From Stemphylium vesicarium (lineage: Eukaryota; Ascomycota; Dothideomycetes; Pleosporales; Pleosporaceae): a stretch of DNA of 64,000 nucleotides. Each line of letters starts with the position of its first letter. The first letter of the stretch is position 1. Positions 43,793 through 53,596 of this stretch are shown in pieces. Made by a program: the position numbers and the translations under genes. Where the stretch lies: the NCBI GenBank assembly GCA_004380135.1, contig QXCR01000015.1:1-64000 (forward strand), in the 5' to 3' direction. The notes beneath the pieces were generated by a model. The model saw only the letters and a program-made list of their open reading frames with translations, made no database searches and was not told where the DNA came from.

Positions 43793-45679
43793 TCACGTCT
43801 GACACAAAATCGCATCCCAACCCACGGTCCACCTCACACTCCCCATAATAACAAGCAGCAGCGAAAACCCCGCCACAACACTCAAACTAGCATAAACATA
43901 CGCAGCCCTTCTCTTCAAGCTATCAATCTCCACGATCCATGTGGAAACCGTAGTAAGGCAGCCACAGAACCCATCCATGATGCCCTGCAGCGCCTGACAC
44001 CCCAGCACACTACCGCCAACCAGACCCGTGGTACTCAGCTGCACGTGCTGCAGATCCCAGGCCATGCCGATAACGGCGGTGCCGAAGATGTTAACGGTGA
44101 AGGTGCCGACAGGGAAACTGGGGTTGATGGGGTTGAGCAGGAGAGAGACGTAGTACCGCACGAGACAGCCTACAGGTGCGAAGACGACAGCGAAGAGGGC
44201 TTGGCTGCGCCATGCGTCGTGTGGCGGGATGGCCACGAGGATGATAGCCCCGAGCCACGTGCCACAGCCCAAGAAGACGAAAACGGGGTCGAGGATGCGG
44301 CGCGTGAGGCGGAAGGGCAGCGTGGGTGTCCAGCGGTCTAATCCGGAAGCAATGTGCGCGCCGACGTGTAATGCGCAGTAGCAACTCGCAATCGTAACGA
44401 TGATGGTAGCGCACAGAGCGAGGAAAGAGTAGCCCCCATTCCTCGGCACGAGATCTGTCGGCGAAGGAATGCGCGCGTTGGCGGGATACGCATGGCTAAC
44501 GGGCGCCTTGAGCTCATTCGCCAGCGCGAGAAAGACGTCGCGGATGAAACTCGAGAAACTGGTAAAGGAGCCACAGAAGCCCGTTGCCAGGCCAATGTAG
44601 ATTGGAATCGTCTTCTTGACTTTGCCATGCCGCGCTTTGTCTGCGTGTCGTGCTGCAGGCTCGTCGCAAGGCTCCGGTACGGCGTCGCCGCGCTCACCCC
44701 ATTCAGCGGCGAATAACTGTCGGTCCTCGGAGAGGAACCCCATTATCAGCGTTCCGGCGACGTTGGCCCAGAGCACGGAAAAGGTTACTGGGACCCCCGG
44801 GTAAAAGGTAAGCGCCTGCAGACCGAGGCGCGCGAGCGTGCCCCAGATGGAGAAGAAGATCAGGTAGGATATCGTGTAGAGTTCGGTAGCCAGGCGCGAC
44901 GCTTTCCGTGCCTGTGGCGACCGTCTCGTGTACTGCGAGGAGGCGTTGTATTCCTCTTTCAAGGGCGACATGGTGGGCAGGGCTGTGATGTCGAGCTGCG
45001 AGCCTGCGGATACGGCGACGGGTTTTCGAGAGGAGCGCTGGGATTGCGATTGGACTTGCGATTGCGACCGAGGGCGATTGGGATACTCTGGTGTACTATC
45101 TCCTCCCTTCCTGCTCTGTCCTCTTGTCCGTGGTCTACGGAGCGATGAGGTGGGCCGGTTGGGCGAATGCGCCGCTTCGTTGTAGAGATGCAACCACGAT
45201 TCTGGTGCTAGGAGCTCTTCTTCTGTCGTGCGCTTTTGCTCTGACGCGCGCGACCCGACGGTGCTGCGTGAGATGCGCTTGCTGGAATTCTTGAAACTCC
45301 GCCGCACGCTGCTGTCTGACGGTTCGCGGCGGCGCACGTACGGTATGTTGGGCGCGGGCGAGGCAGTCGATACGGGCGATAGCGATGGTAGGGCGTCGCT
45401 ATCCGTGTGGTCCGGTCCAGCAGCACCACCTCCACCTCCACCTCCACCTCCACCTCCATCTCCTCCTCCACCACCACCACCACCAGCCGTCGCCTTCTCA
45501 AAGCTGAGGTCAAAATCGTTTAGGCGCTCGAGGTCGCTGACGGTTCTTGAGCGCGGTCGTGGTCGTGGGCCAGCTGAGGGCGCCTCGGAGACAAGCGAAG
45601 AGCGCAGCGACGAGCGCTGGTTGTTGAAGTGCGACTCGCGCTTCGTGGGGACATCGTCTTCGGGTATCGTTGTCGCCAT
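43793..45679 (-). CDS. FEX1: Fluoride export protein, double CrcB-type channel
   Basis: A single exon encodes 628 residues. The first 240 or so are cytosolic and disordered, with many Ser/Arg motifs and a glycine run. Two CrcB/Fluc domains (PF02537) follow. The first has TLARLGLQALTF, LWANVAGTLIMGFL and TGFCGSFTSFSSFIRD. The second has GCLVRYYVSLLLNP, TFTVNIFGTAVIGM and GFCGCLTTVSTWIVEI. Pore Asn and the Phe/Ser/Thr region are conserved in both halves. The fungal FEX is a single-chain fusion that exports fluoride through the plasma membrane. The N-terminal extension is much longer than in yeast FEX. Confidence 0.92.
   Translation of the reverse strand: MATTIPEDDVPTKRESHFNNQRSSLRSSLVSEAPSAGPRPRPRSRTVSDLERLNDFDLSFEKATAGGGGGGGGDGGGGGGGGGGGAAGPDHTDSDALPSLSPVSTASPAPNIPYVRRREPSDSSVRRSFKNSSKRISRSTVGSRASEQKRTTEEELLAPESWLHLYNEAAHSPNRPTSSLRRPRTRGQSRKGGDSTPEYPNRPRSQSQVQSQSQRSSRKPVAVSAGSQLDITALPTMSPLKEEYNASSQYTRRSPQARKASRLATELYTISYLIFFSIWGTLARLGLQALTFYPGVPVTFSVLWANVAGTLIMGFLSEDRQLFAAEWGERGDAVPEPCDEPAARHADKARHGKVKKTIPIYIGLATGFCGSFTSFSSFIRDVFLALANELKAPVSHAYPANARIPSPTDLVPRNGGYSFLALCATIIVTIASCYCALHVGAHIASGLDRWTPTLPFRLTRRILDPVFVFLGCGTWLGAIILVAIPPHDAWRSQALFAVVFAPVGCLVRYYVSLLLNPINPSFPVGTFTVNIFGTAVIGMAWDLQHVQLSTTGLVGGSVLGCQALQGIMDGFCGCLTTVSTWIVEIDSLKRRAAYVYASLSVVAGFSLLLVIMGSVRWTVGWDAILCQT
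45419..45485. repeat. CCA/CCT repeat coding a glycine run in FEX
   Basis: The plus strand shows repeated CCACCT and CCACCA triplets. On the coding strand they give about 20 Gly, broken by one Asp. Such a triplet tract can change length between strains. Confidence 0.85.
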
Positions 45680-46440
45680 TGTTGCAGCCGACCCGTGTTT
45701 AAAATGCGCTGTGCAATGACGTGCACAAAGGGTACACGGCTGTGTTTAATGTAAGAATCCCCGGCTTTACTTTCATCTTACGACCGTCTCCCCGCTGGGA
45801 AAAGGTCCTTTTTGTGTAGCTCGGGGCAGAAAAAACAACAACAACGCGCTCCGTTGACTTTCTTCTTCTGTTGCGATGGGATGCTTTTAGCGGCGTTGGC
45901 TTTTTCTTTTCTTTTCTACGGTGTGACGTGTATTTGTTTGTTTGGCGACAGGTTCCCTCGACCCTCGTCGTGCTCTCTTCCTCCATTTCGCCCCTCCCTT
46001 TTTTCTCCCTTTCTATTGCAAATAACAAAGTATACTACCAAGTCGCGAGCTATAACTCGTACCCTTGTGGCTGCTGCGCTATTGCTGGCGAGCGAATGCG
46101 CGACGGTGCCCATTTTTCTCCGATTGGAGCAGAGAGGCGGCCTGTTGCAAGCCGGCAAGCCCCATGGGCGGCATTAGCCACTGTCATGGTTTCGAAGTGA
46201 CGGAGCTGTCCGACGTCGCCGCGCTGTTATCGCCGGCCAAGTGGGGAGCTGTACTAGAGCTAACCTGGGGCTTGTCTGATGCACCTGCCGCATTGCATCA
46301 AACCACCTGAGAAGGGAACAAGCAAGTGAATTTTAGTTTACACATATATATCTTCTATATCTATACCAAGACACCACGTTTCATAATACTTTACAATTCC
46401 CAATCTTCTTGCACACACTCACATTCTACACACTTCAAAC
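45680..46440. promoter_or_regulatory. Divergent promoter region, FEX and UPRT
   Basis: The genes point away from each other, 761 bases apart. T-rich and C/T-rich tracts (45850-46020) lie on the FEX side and an A/C-rich leader (46330-46440) on the UPRT side. No TATA box was assigned. Confidence 0.45.
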
Positions 46441-47228
46441 ATGGCGAACCTTCCATCCAACGCTCACGTATCATCGCATCCTTGTCTCCAAGCCAAACTC
46501 TCCCAGCTCCGATCGGCAGGCACAGGGTCCCGCGATGCGCAAACGCTGGTGCACGAGATTGCCCTCATGGTCGGGTACGAGGCTCTCGGTGCGGGCTTGA
46601 AGTCACAGGGCGGAAGCATAGTACGTCTCTATCCCAATGGCGGGGTTACTACTACTACACCGCGGGGCATGATCTCGATATACAACGCATACTAACGTAT
46701 CCCTAACAGGACAAATCCCCCCTAGGCTATGAATACACCACAACCACCACATCCCCCGCGCCCAACTCAATATCCCTCGTCCCCATTCTCCGCTCCGGTC
46801 TCTCCATGGTCCCCGCCCTCCAATCCCTCCTCCCCACCCCCGTGCCCATCCACCACCTGGGCCTCTACCGCGAGAAAACCACGCTGCAACCTGTAGAATA
46901 CTACAACAACCTGCCCTACCACACCCCAGCCTCCGTCTCCGGCGCCAGCAAACCCCAACCTGAGCTTGCCATCATCGTCGACCCCATCATCGCTACGGGC
47001 GCAACGGCCTGCGCGGCTATTGATACCTTGAAGGACTGGGGCGTCAAGCGTATCATTGTGGTTAGTGTGCTGGCGACGGTCGAGGGGCTGCAGAAGGCGT
47101 GTGCGGAGTGGGAGGAGGGGGTTCAGGTTTGGGTTGGTGGGTGCGATGAGGGTGTTGATGACAAGGGCATGATTAAGCCTGGTTTGGGCGATATTGGTGA
47201 TAGGCTGTTTTTGACGCTGGGGAAATAG
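46441..47228 (+). CDS. Uracil phosphoribosyltransferase
   Basis: Exon 1 (46441-46620) and exon 2 (46710-47228) are joined over an 89-base intron (donor GTACGT, acceptor CTAACAG), giving 232 residues. The N-terminal helix (AQTLVHEIALMVGYEAL) is as in UPRT. The PRPP-binding motif is IIVDPIIATGATACAAI, and LVPILRSGLSMVPAL is the dimer and loop region. The C-terminal uracil site VGGCDEGVDDKGMIKPGLGDIGDR is typical of UPRT. It converts uracil and PRPP to UMP in pyrimidine salvage. Confidence 0.94.
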
Positions 47229-47442
47229 ACGGCGTTTCATCGTGGTAAATGAGAATGAAATGATGGAATGAGAATTACGTGTTTCATGGTTAATTGATTG
47301 AACGTGTTGAGTGGAACTGAAACGGGGTCTTGCCATTGACCTTTCTGTAGTTGGCGCGTTTGACGTTAAACTGTTGGGGTTTGCGCATGTTTTCTTTCCC
47401 TTGCTTTGCTTTTCGCGAGACCTGACACGCCCCTCGTTGCCT

Positions 47443-48795
47443 CTACGGTGGGATGAGCTGGTGGGCTCGTAGAAGATGCCAGTCCGGCCACGGAATCTCG
47501 TGTCGACCCCTGTTATTCTCCAACTGATGTCCTTGCCAGCGCGCTTCCCACGCCTTGATATCGAGATCCGCACGCTCCCGAACAACCGCCTTCGCACTAT
47601 ACTCGTGCCCAGGGTCAAACTTACACCGAATGAAAAAAGTCCCACTAGTGATGTCTCGAAGAATCCGTGGCGCTGCTTCGCACATGTAGCCGCAACGGTG
47701 TCGACTGTCGAACCACGAAGGGCGAGGGAGACCATTACCACCAACGTCGTAGCTCATATGCAAGACGACCTGCCATGCAGCATCCTTTTGCACAATACTC
47801 TGAAACACATGTTGGACCAACTCCGGATACTCGTCTCCATCCAAGACCAGCGTGAAAGCATCAGAAGGCATACCCAAAGTCTCCAAAGCGTCTGCCTCGA
47901 TAATCCAACGCGCAAGAGCTTTGGTCACGCACCGAACCTCCAACGCCTCTCCATGTCTGCGCGGGTCTGCACGCTTACGTCTTGCTTGCTGCCATGGATA
48001 CGGAGCGTTTACGGGATACACGACTCTCAAGAGGCTAACACTGCGTTGGACGCGTAGTCTGGGTATCTCGACACACAACGGGATAAAACCTCGCATGTGG
48101 CATTCAGGATACGCAACAGAGTCGCGGTCTTCGACGAGGCGGATTCACCGAATGTGTCTACGCAACGTCTGCGGAACGGCGCCCAGAAACCTGATGGCCA
48201 TGGCCGCAACCGACCACGCGTAGTTTACGGAACCGTGGTAGAAGCACGAGCCTTGTGTCGTGACGCCTGATACTTTCTGAAGACGCTGCAGATCGGCTGC
48301 ACTGGGGACAGCCCAGGGCTCGGGTTGTCGGCCGTCCACGAGCTCGGAGAGACTGCAGTTCAGCATTGTTGACTGGTTTTGCCGCGGCATCCACGCACTG
48401 TGAGCACACCGCATCGCAATGTTCCTACCACCAAACCCCGCATTCTTCGCCATCACAGACAGGATACAGTGGACAAAGTCGCGATAGGAATACAATCCCA
48501 TACATGTCCGATAGTTTGGTGCGCAACAGCGCCTGTATACGCATGCAATCGAACAGCCGCGAAAGCGGATGCTAATGGATCTCCAGGGTTGCGAGAGGAG
48601 ATGATCATGTCCCACGTTGCTCGACGTTTTCGGGAAAGCCAGGGGCAATATAATCTCTGGAAGCCTCCGTCCCAGAGCGTGTCGATAGAAGTCTGCATAC
48701 TCGATAGGGAGAAGCTTTCTATCCGTGGCGACCCTAGCAGCTTAAATTACGCAGGCCTGCGAATGATGAGCTCTTGGAAATTCTGGTGTATGTAG
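47443..48795 (-). pseudogene. Lineage-specific hypothetical gene, broken by stop
   Basis: A minus-strand frame reads TMLNCSLSELVDGRQPEPW, then SVAAMAIRFLGAVPQTLRRH, and meets TGA at 48145-48147. It continues in the same frame to the end at 47443: IRLVEDRDSVAYPECHMRG, then FTLVLDGDEYPELVQHVFQ, then AYDVGGN-like text and a Trp-rich tail. The continuity across the TGA, which could come from CGA by one C-to-T change, points to a nonsense mutation. The upstream part (48400-48795) changes frame more than once. The region resembles a large family of uncharacterised fungal proteins known to me only as hypothetical. Confidence 0.5.
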
Positions 48796-50489
48796 AGCAA
48801 GTGTGAATCCCACGCCTTCTCTGTCCTTAGAGTGCGCTGGCAACTCTGCGTAGGTCTCCAGCACTTTTGCCGTCGACTTCAATCTTTAAGCTTCGGGTGC
48901 ATGCAGAGCATGAGCTCAACCGTGCTGAATGAGACGCCTTCTCCACTCTTGAAGAGAAGGAGAAAGGTGGAAAAGTGTTAAAAGCTTTCGACAAACGAAA
49001 AGTGCAATGATGCAAATGTGGATGCTTGGCTTGCGACATCGAGGCGCATACCGGAGGTACTAACGGGTCTGTACTGCTTGTCTCGGTATGCTTAAGAGGG
49101 TGCTGCTAAGTCCTTATCTAGGATAGCGCGAACACCCTGCATGATGCAGCTTAACCGTTTGAGTCCCTAATCCTCAACATCAGCTCACGGAAAGTACTTT
49201 GTCTTTGGGCATAACCTTGAGCTTATCATCTTTCCTTTTTGTTCCCATCTGTACGCCGTTCGCTACGTTAAATCGCCAGTATGCAACGGCTAGTTATCGC
49301 AGCTCTTCGTTCTGTGCAAAGCCCATCACCACACCTCCGACATCTGGGTACCATGGATTTCCTGGCCAACACTTCCCACAATCCAGTACAACACCTCACG
49401 AGGCTCCGCTACCTTGCTGTCACCCTGGCCCCAGGACTTGCGGCAAATGCAATACTAAAGATATGTATGGCTAGCTAATAGTTGAGCATTATATTCATAT
49501 AAAGATACGCGGTAGAGAGAATAGAACCTGATATCACGACTGTACCCGTTGATACAACGACAGGACTGACTACGGGCTGTGTCAAAGCCCGGAAGAATCA
49601 CTCTTATAAAACAATGCGATGAAACCAGTATCATTCTCTTCTCACTGGCCTGTGTGGCAGTGACCACTGAGCGAACAGTCTTCTTTCGCGTCAACGCGAT
49701 GCATCACACACTCAATACAGAAATCTCACGGCCACACTCGTAACAACCAGCACCACGGCCCTCATTGTGTTCAAGACCACCTTTCCTCATACTGGGTTGT
49801 CGTGTGAGCCCGCTGCAGCTATGCAAGCAAGTCATCTTCCTCCACCCACAATTACCAAGGCCCATGTTCATCAAGAGGAGCCATTGCATGAGCAGTGTTC
49901 GATCTGCACCACTCAATCGAATATCCGTAGACGGAGGTGCCGTCAGACATTGCCCCTGGTCTGTCCAGCCACCTACAAGAGAACCAAAAAAGCGCCCACT
50001 GTCACAAGACTCCGCCCCAGTATGTCGCAGAGTACCGCCCGTTCGCATCACACGAGCCCTGGGAGCGAGCAGGACACGGTACGCGAGAGAGCAGACCAGT
50101 TTCTGGTGGTGTCAAAGACGACGTAGACGAAAGCGAATATTGTCCCGTAGCCGCGCGACTGCACACACGCATGAGTCTGTTCAAGTACTCAAACGCTGTG
50201 CCATTTCCGGAAACTGGCATCTGGTACACGAGGACAAAAGCCGTCGCAACCCTGACCTCAGAAACTTCAGCTGCAAAAGGTTTGAACTCTTGAATGAAGC
50301 AGACTCTTTGGTTTGGACAGCAGTTTGGAGACCGGATGACTTGCAAATGGCGGCAAAACAGGGCCATGATGCATTGGATGGGAGCATTTCGGAGTCGCAG
50401 GAAGGTGCTTAGCTTGCCAAGGGTGTGCATCCGTTAGCTCCAGAGTTGTCGCTGGTCGTGATCGTGGCTGCAAGGGTGCATCAGGCAGC
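48796..50489. other. 1.7 kb without a convincing gene
   Basis: Frames of up to 215 codons (49765-50412, plus) lack splice support and motifs. Given the decayed flanks, this is probably degraded coding sequence. No repeats or RNA genes were recognised. Confidence 0.45.
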
Positions 50490-51049
50490 GTTTCGGCAGC
50501 TCTAGCGATGTACACGATTGCGGATTGTCAGCGCCTTCGACCACAAACTGCCGCCTGAGTCTTGTTGCTTCTGCCCGTCATTGAGAGTTGCTTTGAGGAC
50601 GGGGATGATTGTGATCGCATTGAAATGGCAGCTTTGGCAGGTGGCAGTCGCACTTATGGTCATCCGCGTTTGATAAGAGATGGAAAACCTGCAACCTTCG
50701 TCTTCGCCGTCTAACTTGGGTGTCGTACTGCAGAGCCAGATTTGCGTAGTCATGCTATCAGGTTCGACGGGGCTTAGATCTCTATGAAATGTGACCTTGG
50801 TAGATTGTCGAGCTGTGGGTAGCTGGCGGTGACTGCGATCTCCGAGAGCGGGAGCTGTAGCGTATTGTTTTGGATGCTTTTGCGAATGCGGTGGTTATGG
50901 ATGGATAGCGACTTGACACGGATGTTTGGGCGCTCCGGTAGTGGGTGATTGTTCTGGTGGCCGCATTCAGGGTAGTGCGCAAGCTCCATGAGCATCCAGC
51001 TTTCACGGTAAGCGAACTGGCCAGTGTTAGAAACTTTTTCACGTAACAA
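50490..51049 (-). pseudogene. Decayed hypothetical gene with frameshift
   Basis: After an acceptor (CTAACACTGGCCAG) an exon from 51016 reads FAYRESWMLMELAHYPECGH, then RVKSLSIHNHRIRKSIQ and LSEIAVTASYPQLDNLPRSH. That frame ends at 50774. In the neighbouring frame it continues as RDLSPVEPDSMTTQIWLCST and ATCQSCHFNAITIIPVLKAT to about 50502. A single-base shift near 50780 would make one protein end. The family is not recognised. Confidence 0.45.
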
Positions 51050-51480
51050 AGACCTTGCGAGACTTACTCGTTATCCTTTGACGAGTCTCTCATGCTTTGA
51101 CTAGATGCGATGCAGCTTCGTGGACCACATCCTGGACAGAGCGCCCGCGCTCCATTGGCACCCTGCACTCATCGATAGCGAACTGATCGGGGTTAGAATT
51201 GAGTTCAGATCACATGAATACCCCGGAACACTAACTAGCTAACCTATGACGGGTTTCCCGTGCTCTGAATGGGTGCAATGCTTCTTGATGGACCACGTTC
51301 TGGACAGCGCGCGCTCCATTGACTTCCCGCACTCACCGGTAGCAAACTGATCAAGGTTATAATTGAGTGCCCCGAAAGACCTACCCGGTATCCCTTGATG
51401 TTTTTCAATGCCACTCAGTAGACCAAATTGTTAACAACACACACACTCCGGGAGCATACCGCACTTGTTGGTAGCAGCTT
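51016..51480. repeat. Three to four diverged tandem units of about 165 bases
   Basis: Minus-strand units each have a 3' splice site with a branch-like sequence and then an exon-like stretch. The exon right edges lie at 51016, 51182, 51345 and about 51476, giving steps of 166, 163 and 131. Units share GATCAG followed by TTCGCTA-type codons, and the central words ATGGAGCGC and GTGGTCCA. They look like tandem duplications of an intron-exon segment of the decayed gene. Confidence 0.55.
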
Positions 51481-51643
51481 GAGTGTAGTCAGTATTGGGC
51501 CATAGTGACTTACTGATTTTTCGTTGTTCCTCATACATTGATCTCCTGGATACGTTGTGACGCTTCCACATCTCTCGCCTTTTCTGGGCGATGCTGTGAA
51601 CCGGATGCGCTATCATTATCTTTGCCCCTTTTATACGTACCAT
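51431..51643 (-). pseudogene. Probable 5' exon of the decayed repeated gene
   Basis: A short frame starts MVRIKGAKIMIAHPVHSIAQ and continues as KRREMWKRHNVSRRSMYEEQ before running into the third repeat unit. It may be the first exon of the gene whose remains end at 50490. No function can be named. Confidence 0.3.
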
Positions 51644-51783
51644 GGTAGCTAGGACCTTAAGAGAGTGCGCCTGGGTCCCTATCTATAGTCATGGGTGAGA
51701 CAGGGTTGTCGTCTGCTAGTCAATCTTGAGTGAGGCCAATACTGATATGATGAGCCGGACAAACACGGAGGTATCAACCTAGA

Positions 51784-52587
51784 TCAAGGACGATATTGGT
51801 CTGGCCGCTTGGAAACGTTCCGTGAGCGTGATCTCGAGCGACGACGATACGATTGCGATATCCCAGGCGAATACCGAGGTGACCTGAAGCGAGGGTGGGG
51901 GTGACATTGCTCTGGTCGCTTGGAAGGGTGTCGCGATGGCGACCTTGTGTCAGGGCGGCATTGTTGCGGTCTCTTGGACCTACTCCGAGACGGAGATCTG
52001 GAATCAGGGCGATACCAATCCGGACATCTGGGCGTATACCATGGTGGTGACCCTGGGTTAGGTCGGTATCTGTCTGCTACGGTGGCTCCAGACTGTGATG
52101 GGGACTTGGAGCGATTGCGATACTGACCTGACTGTCTAGTCATATAGGGTGGTAGCGGCCTTGCATGAAGGCCGTCTTGCTCTAGCGCCTTGGATCCGTA
52201 TCGTGATGGTGATCCTGAGCGACGACGACGGTATTCCAATCGCCTGGCTGCATACCGTGACTCTGTAGTCGAAATGGGGCGGTGCTATTCTGGTTCCTTG
52301 GTCCCGTATCGTGATGGGGAGTTGGAGCGAGGACGATATCGTTCTGGACGCCTGGACGCATACCGAGGTGGCGACCTAGAGCGATGCCGATACTGCTCTA
52401 GCCGTTGATTTCTAGAGCGGCCTCTAGTTCTGTAAGGTGATCGACTGCGAGGCTTCGATCGTCTATCCATGGGGCGGTATGAGTCCGGCCGCCTGTCCCG
52501 TGAACGGGATCTATCCCTGTGAGATCGCGATGTCATCCGCTCTCCTGAAGGAGAGCTCACCCTCGGGTGATCACGTCGGGAAGACAT
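51784..52587 (-). pseudogene. Arg/Ser-rich 18-residue tandem-repeat protein with internal TAG
   Basis: One minus-strand frame of 267 sense and stop codons begins MSSRRDHPRVSSPSGERM and runs to 51784. TAG at 52285-52287 interrupts it. From about 52390 the protein is built of about ten 18-residue units of the form RPERYRPRSNSPSRYGTK. The TAG is at unit position 4, where other units have Gln, Arg, Tyr or Trp. The frame remains open and in repeat phase afterwards. The RS content resembles splicing-factor RS domains, but there is no RRM. A single C-to-T change from CAG is the simplest cause; a truncated product of 100 residues is possible. Confidence 0.6.
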
Positions 52588-52800
52588 GACGATGTGAGAG
52601 AAAAAACTGAGGACTAAGCAGAGCCTAGTCACAGTAGCGTCTTATATAAAAGTGCTAAATCACCAGAGGCAATAGAGCAATTGTATAGCTGACGTGCGAC
52701 AAGATACTCAGTTAAGAGCGTCCGTCAGACCTTCGCATGCAAACTTCTCCTGATACAGGAGCTATATAACACCAATGGGATCGAACCATCAAAGAAAGGT

Positions 52801-52826
52801 GAAGAAGAAGAAGAAGAAGAAGAAGG
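52801..52826. repeat. GAA triplet repeat
   Basis: About eight GAA units run in a row, followed by purine-rich sequence. Confidence 0.9.
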
Positions 52827-52984
52827 AAGAGGAAGGAGCCATGCTCGACCGACCGACACCTCAGTCAGTGGCTGGCCTACTATGTGGAGAGATTAAAATG
52901 CGCTTCAGCTGGCATGCATCAATTCCAGATTCACAAACTGTAACGAATACTGCAGCATCGTGCGGGTAGTTGAAGTGGTGTTGA

Positions 52985-53005
52985 CCCCCCCCCCCCCCCC
53001 CCCCC
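52985..53005. repeat. Poly-C run of 21 bases
   Basis: An uninterrupted run of 21 C; exact length may be affected by sequencing error. Confidence 0.9.
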
Positions 53006-53596
53006 TTTTCGCCCTCGCACCTTCCTCCCTCCACGAACTGAGCGTCCGGCGTCCCCACATCACCATCGTCATGCATCCTGGCACCATTAGCAGCAGTCCA
53101 ACACCTCTGCAAAGAAAGCAGATGATCTGAAAGAAAGCAGGACTCACCCACTATCCCCCATCCTGGGCGCATACCGAGCCCAAAGTCAGCTCATTCCATA
53201 CATACAACTTTGAAGTACCCACCTCACCACTCTCATCTGGCCCCCAGACACCGTATGGAGGTACGATCTATCGAACACGCTTTGTCCTGAGTGAAAAGCA
53301 GATTGCTCACACGAAAGAAGAAGGGAAGAGGGGAGGAAAGAACGTAATTCGTATACATACATGGCGGATATCGCAAGAAAAGGAGCGACATCGCATCGCT
53401 GAATAGAAAGACAGAAACACACAAACACCAAAAAACGCAACGAATGACAGGAAAATACCGTAAATGAGAGTTGTCATGTTCGCGTAACAGTATCAATATA
53501 TACACCCTTCAATCCCCCTTCTCGTTCTTATCCATCTCAAAAAAAAATTATCATTATAACCAATAATGCCTTTTTCTTTACTCATCACTTCCCCTC

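Larger units (their letters stand above)
52588..53596. other. Intergenic with simple repeats
   Basis: The GAA run (52801-52826) and the C run (52985-53005) lie here, followed by the 3' flank of the GPI-type protein gene. No gene was recognised. Confidence 0.5.

Noticed and set aside
49765..50412. A 215-codon plus-strand frame
   Set aside because: It is antisense to and mixed with decayed minus-strand sequence, and contains no recognisable domain.
52760..52800. Possible tRNA (GGATCGAACC-like box)
   Set aside because: No cloverleaf arms, A box or acceptor stem could be paired around it.
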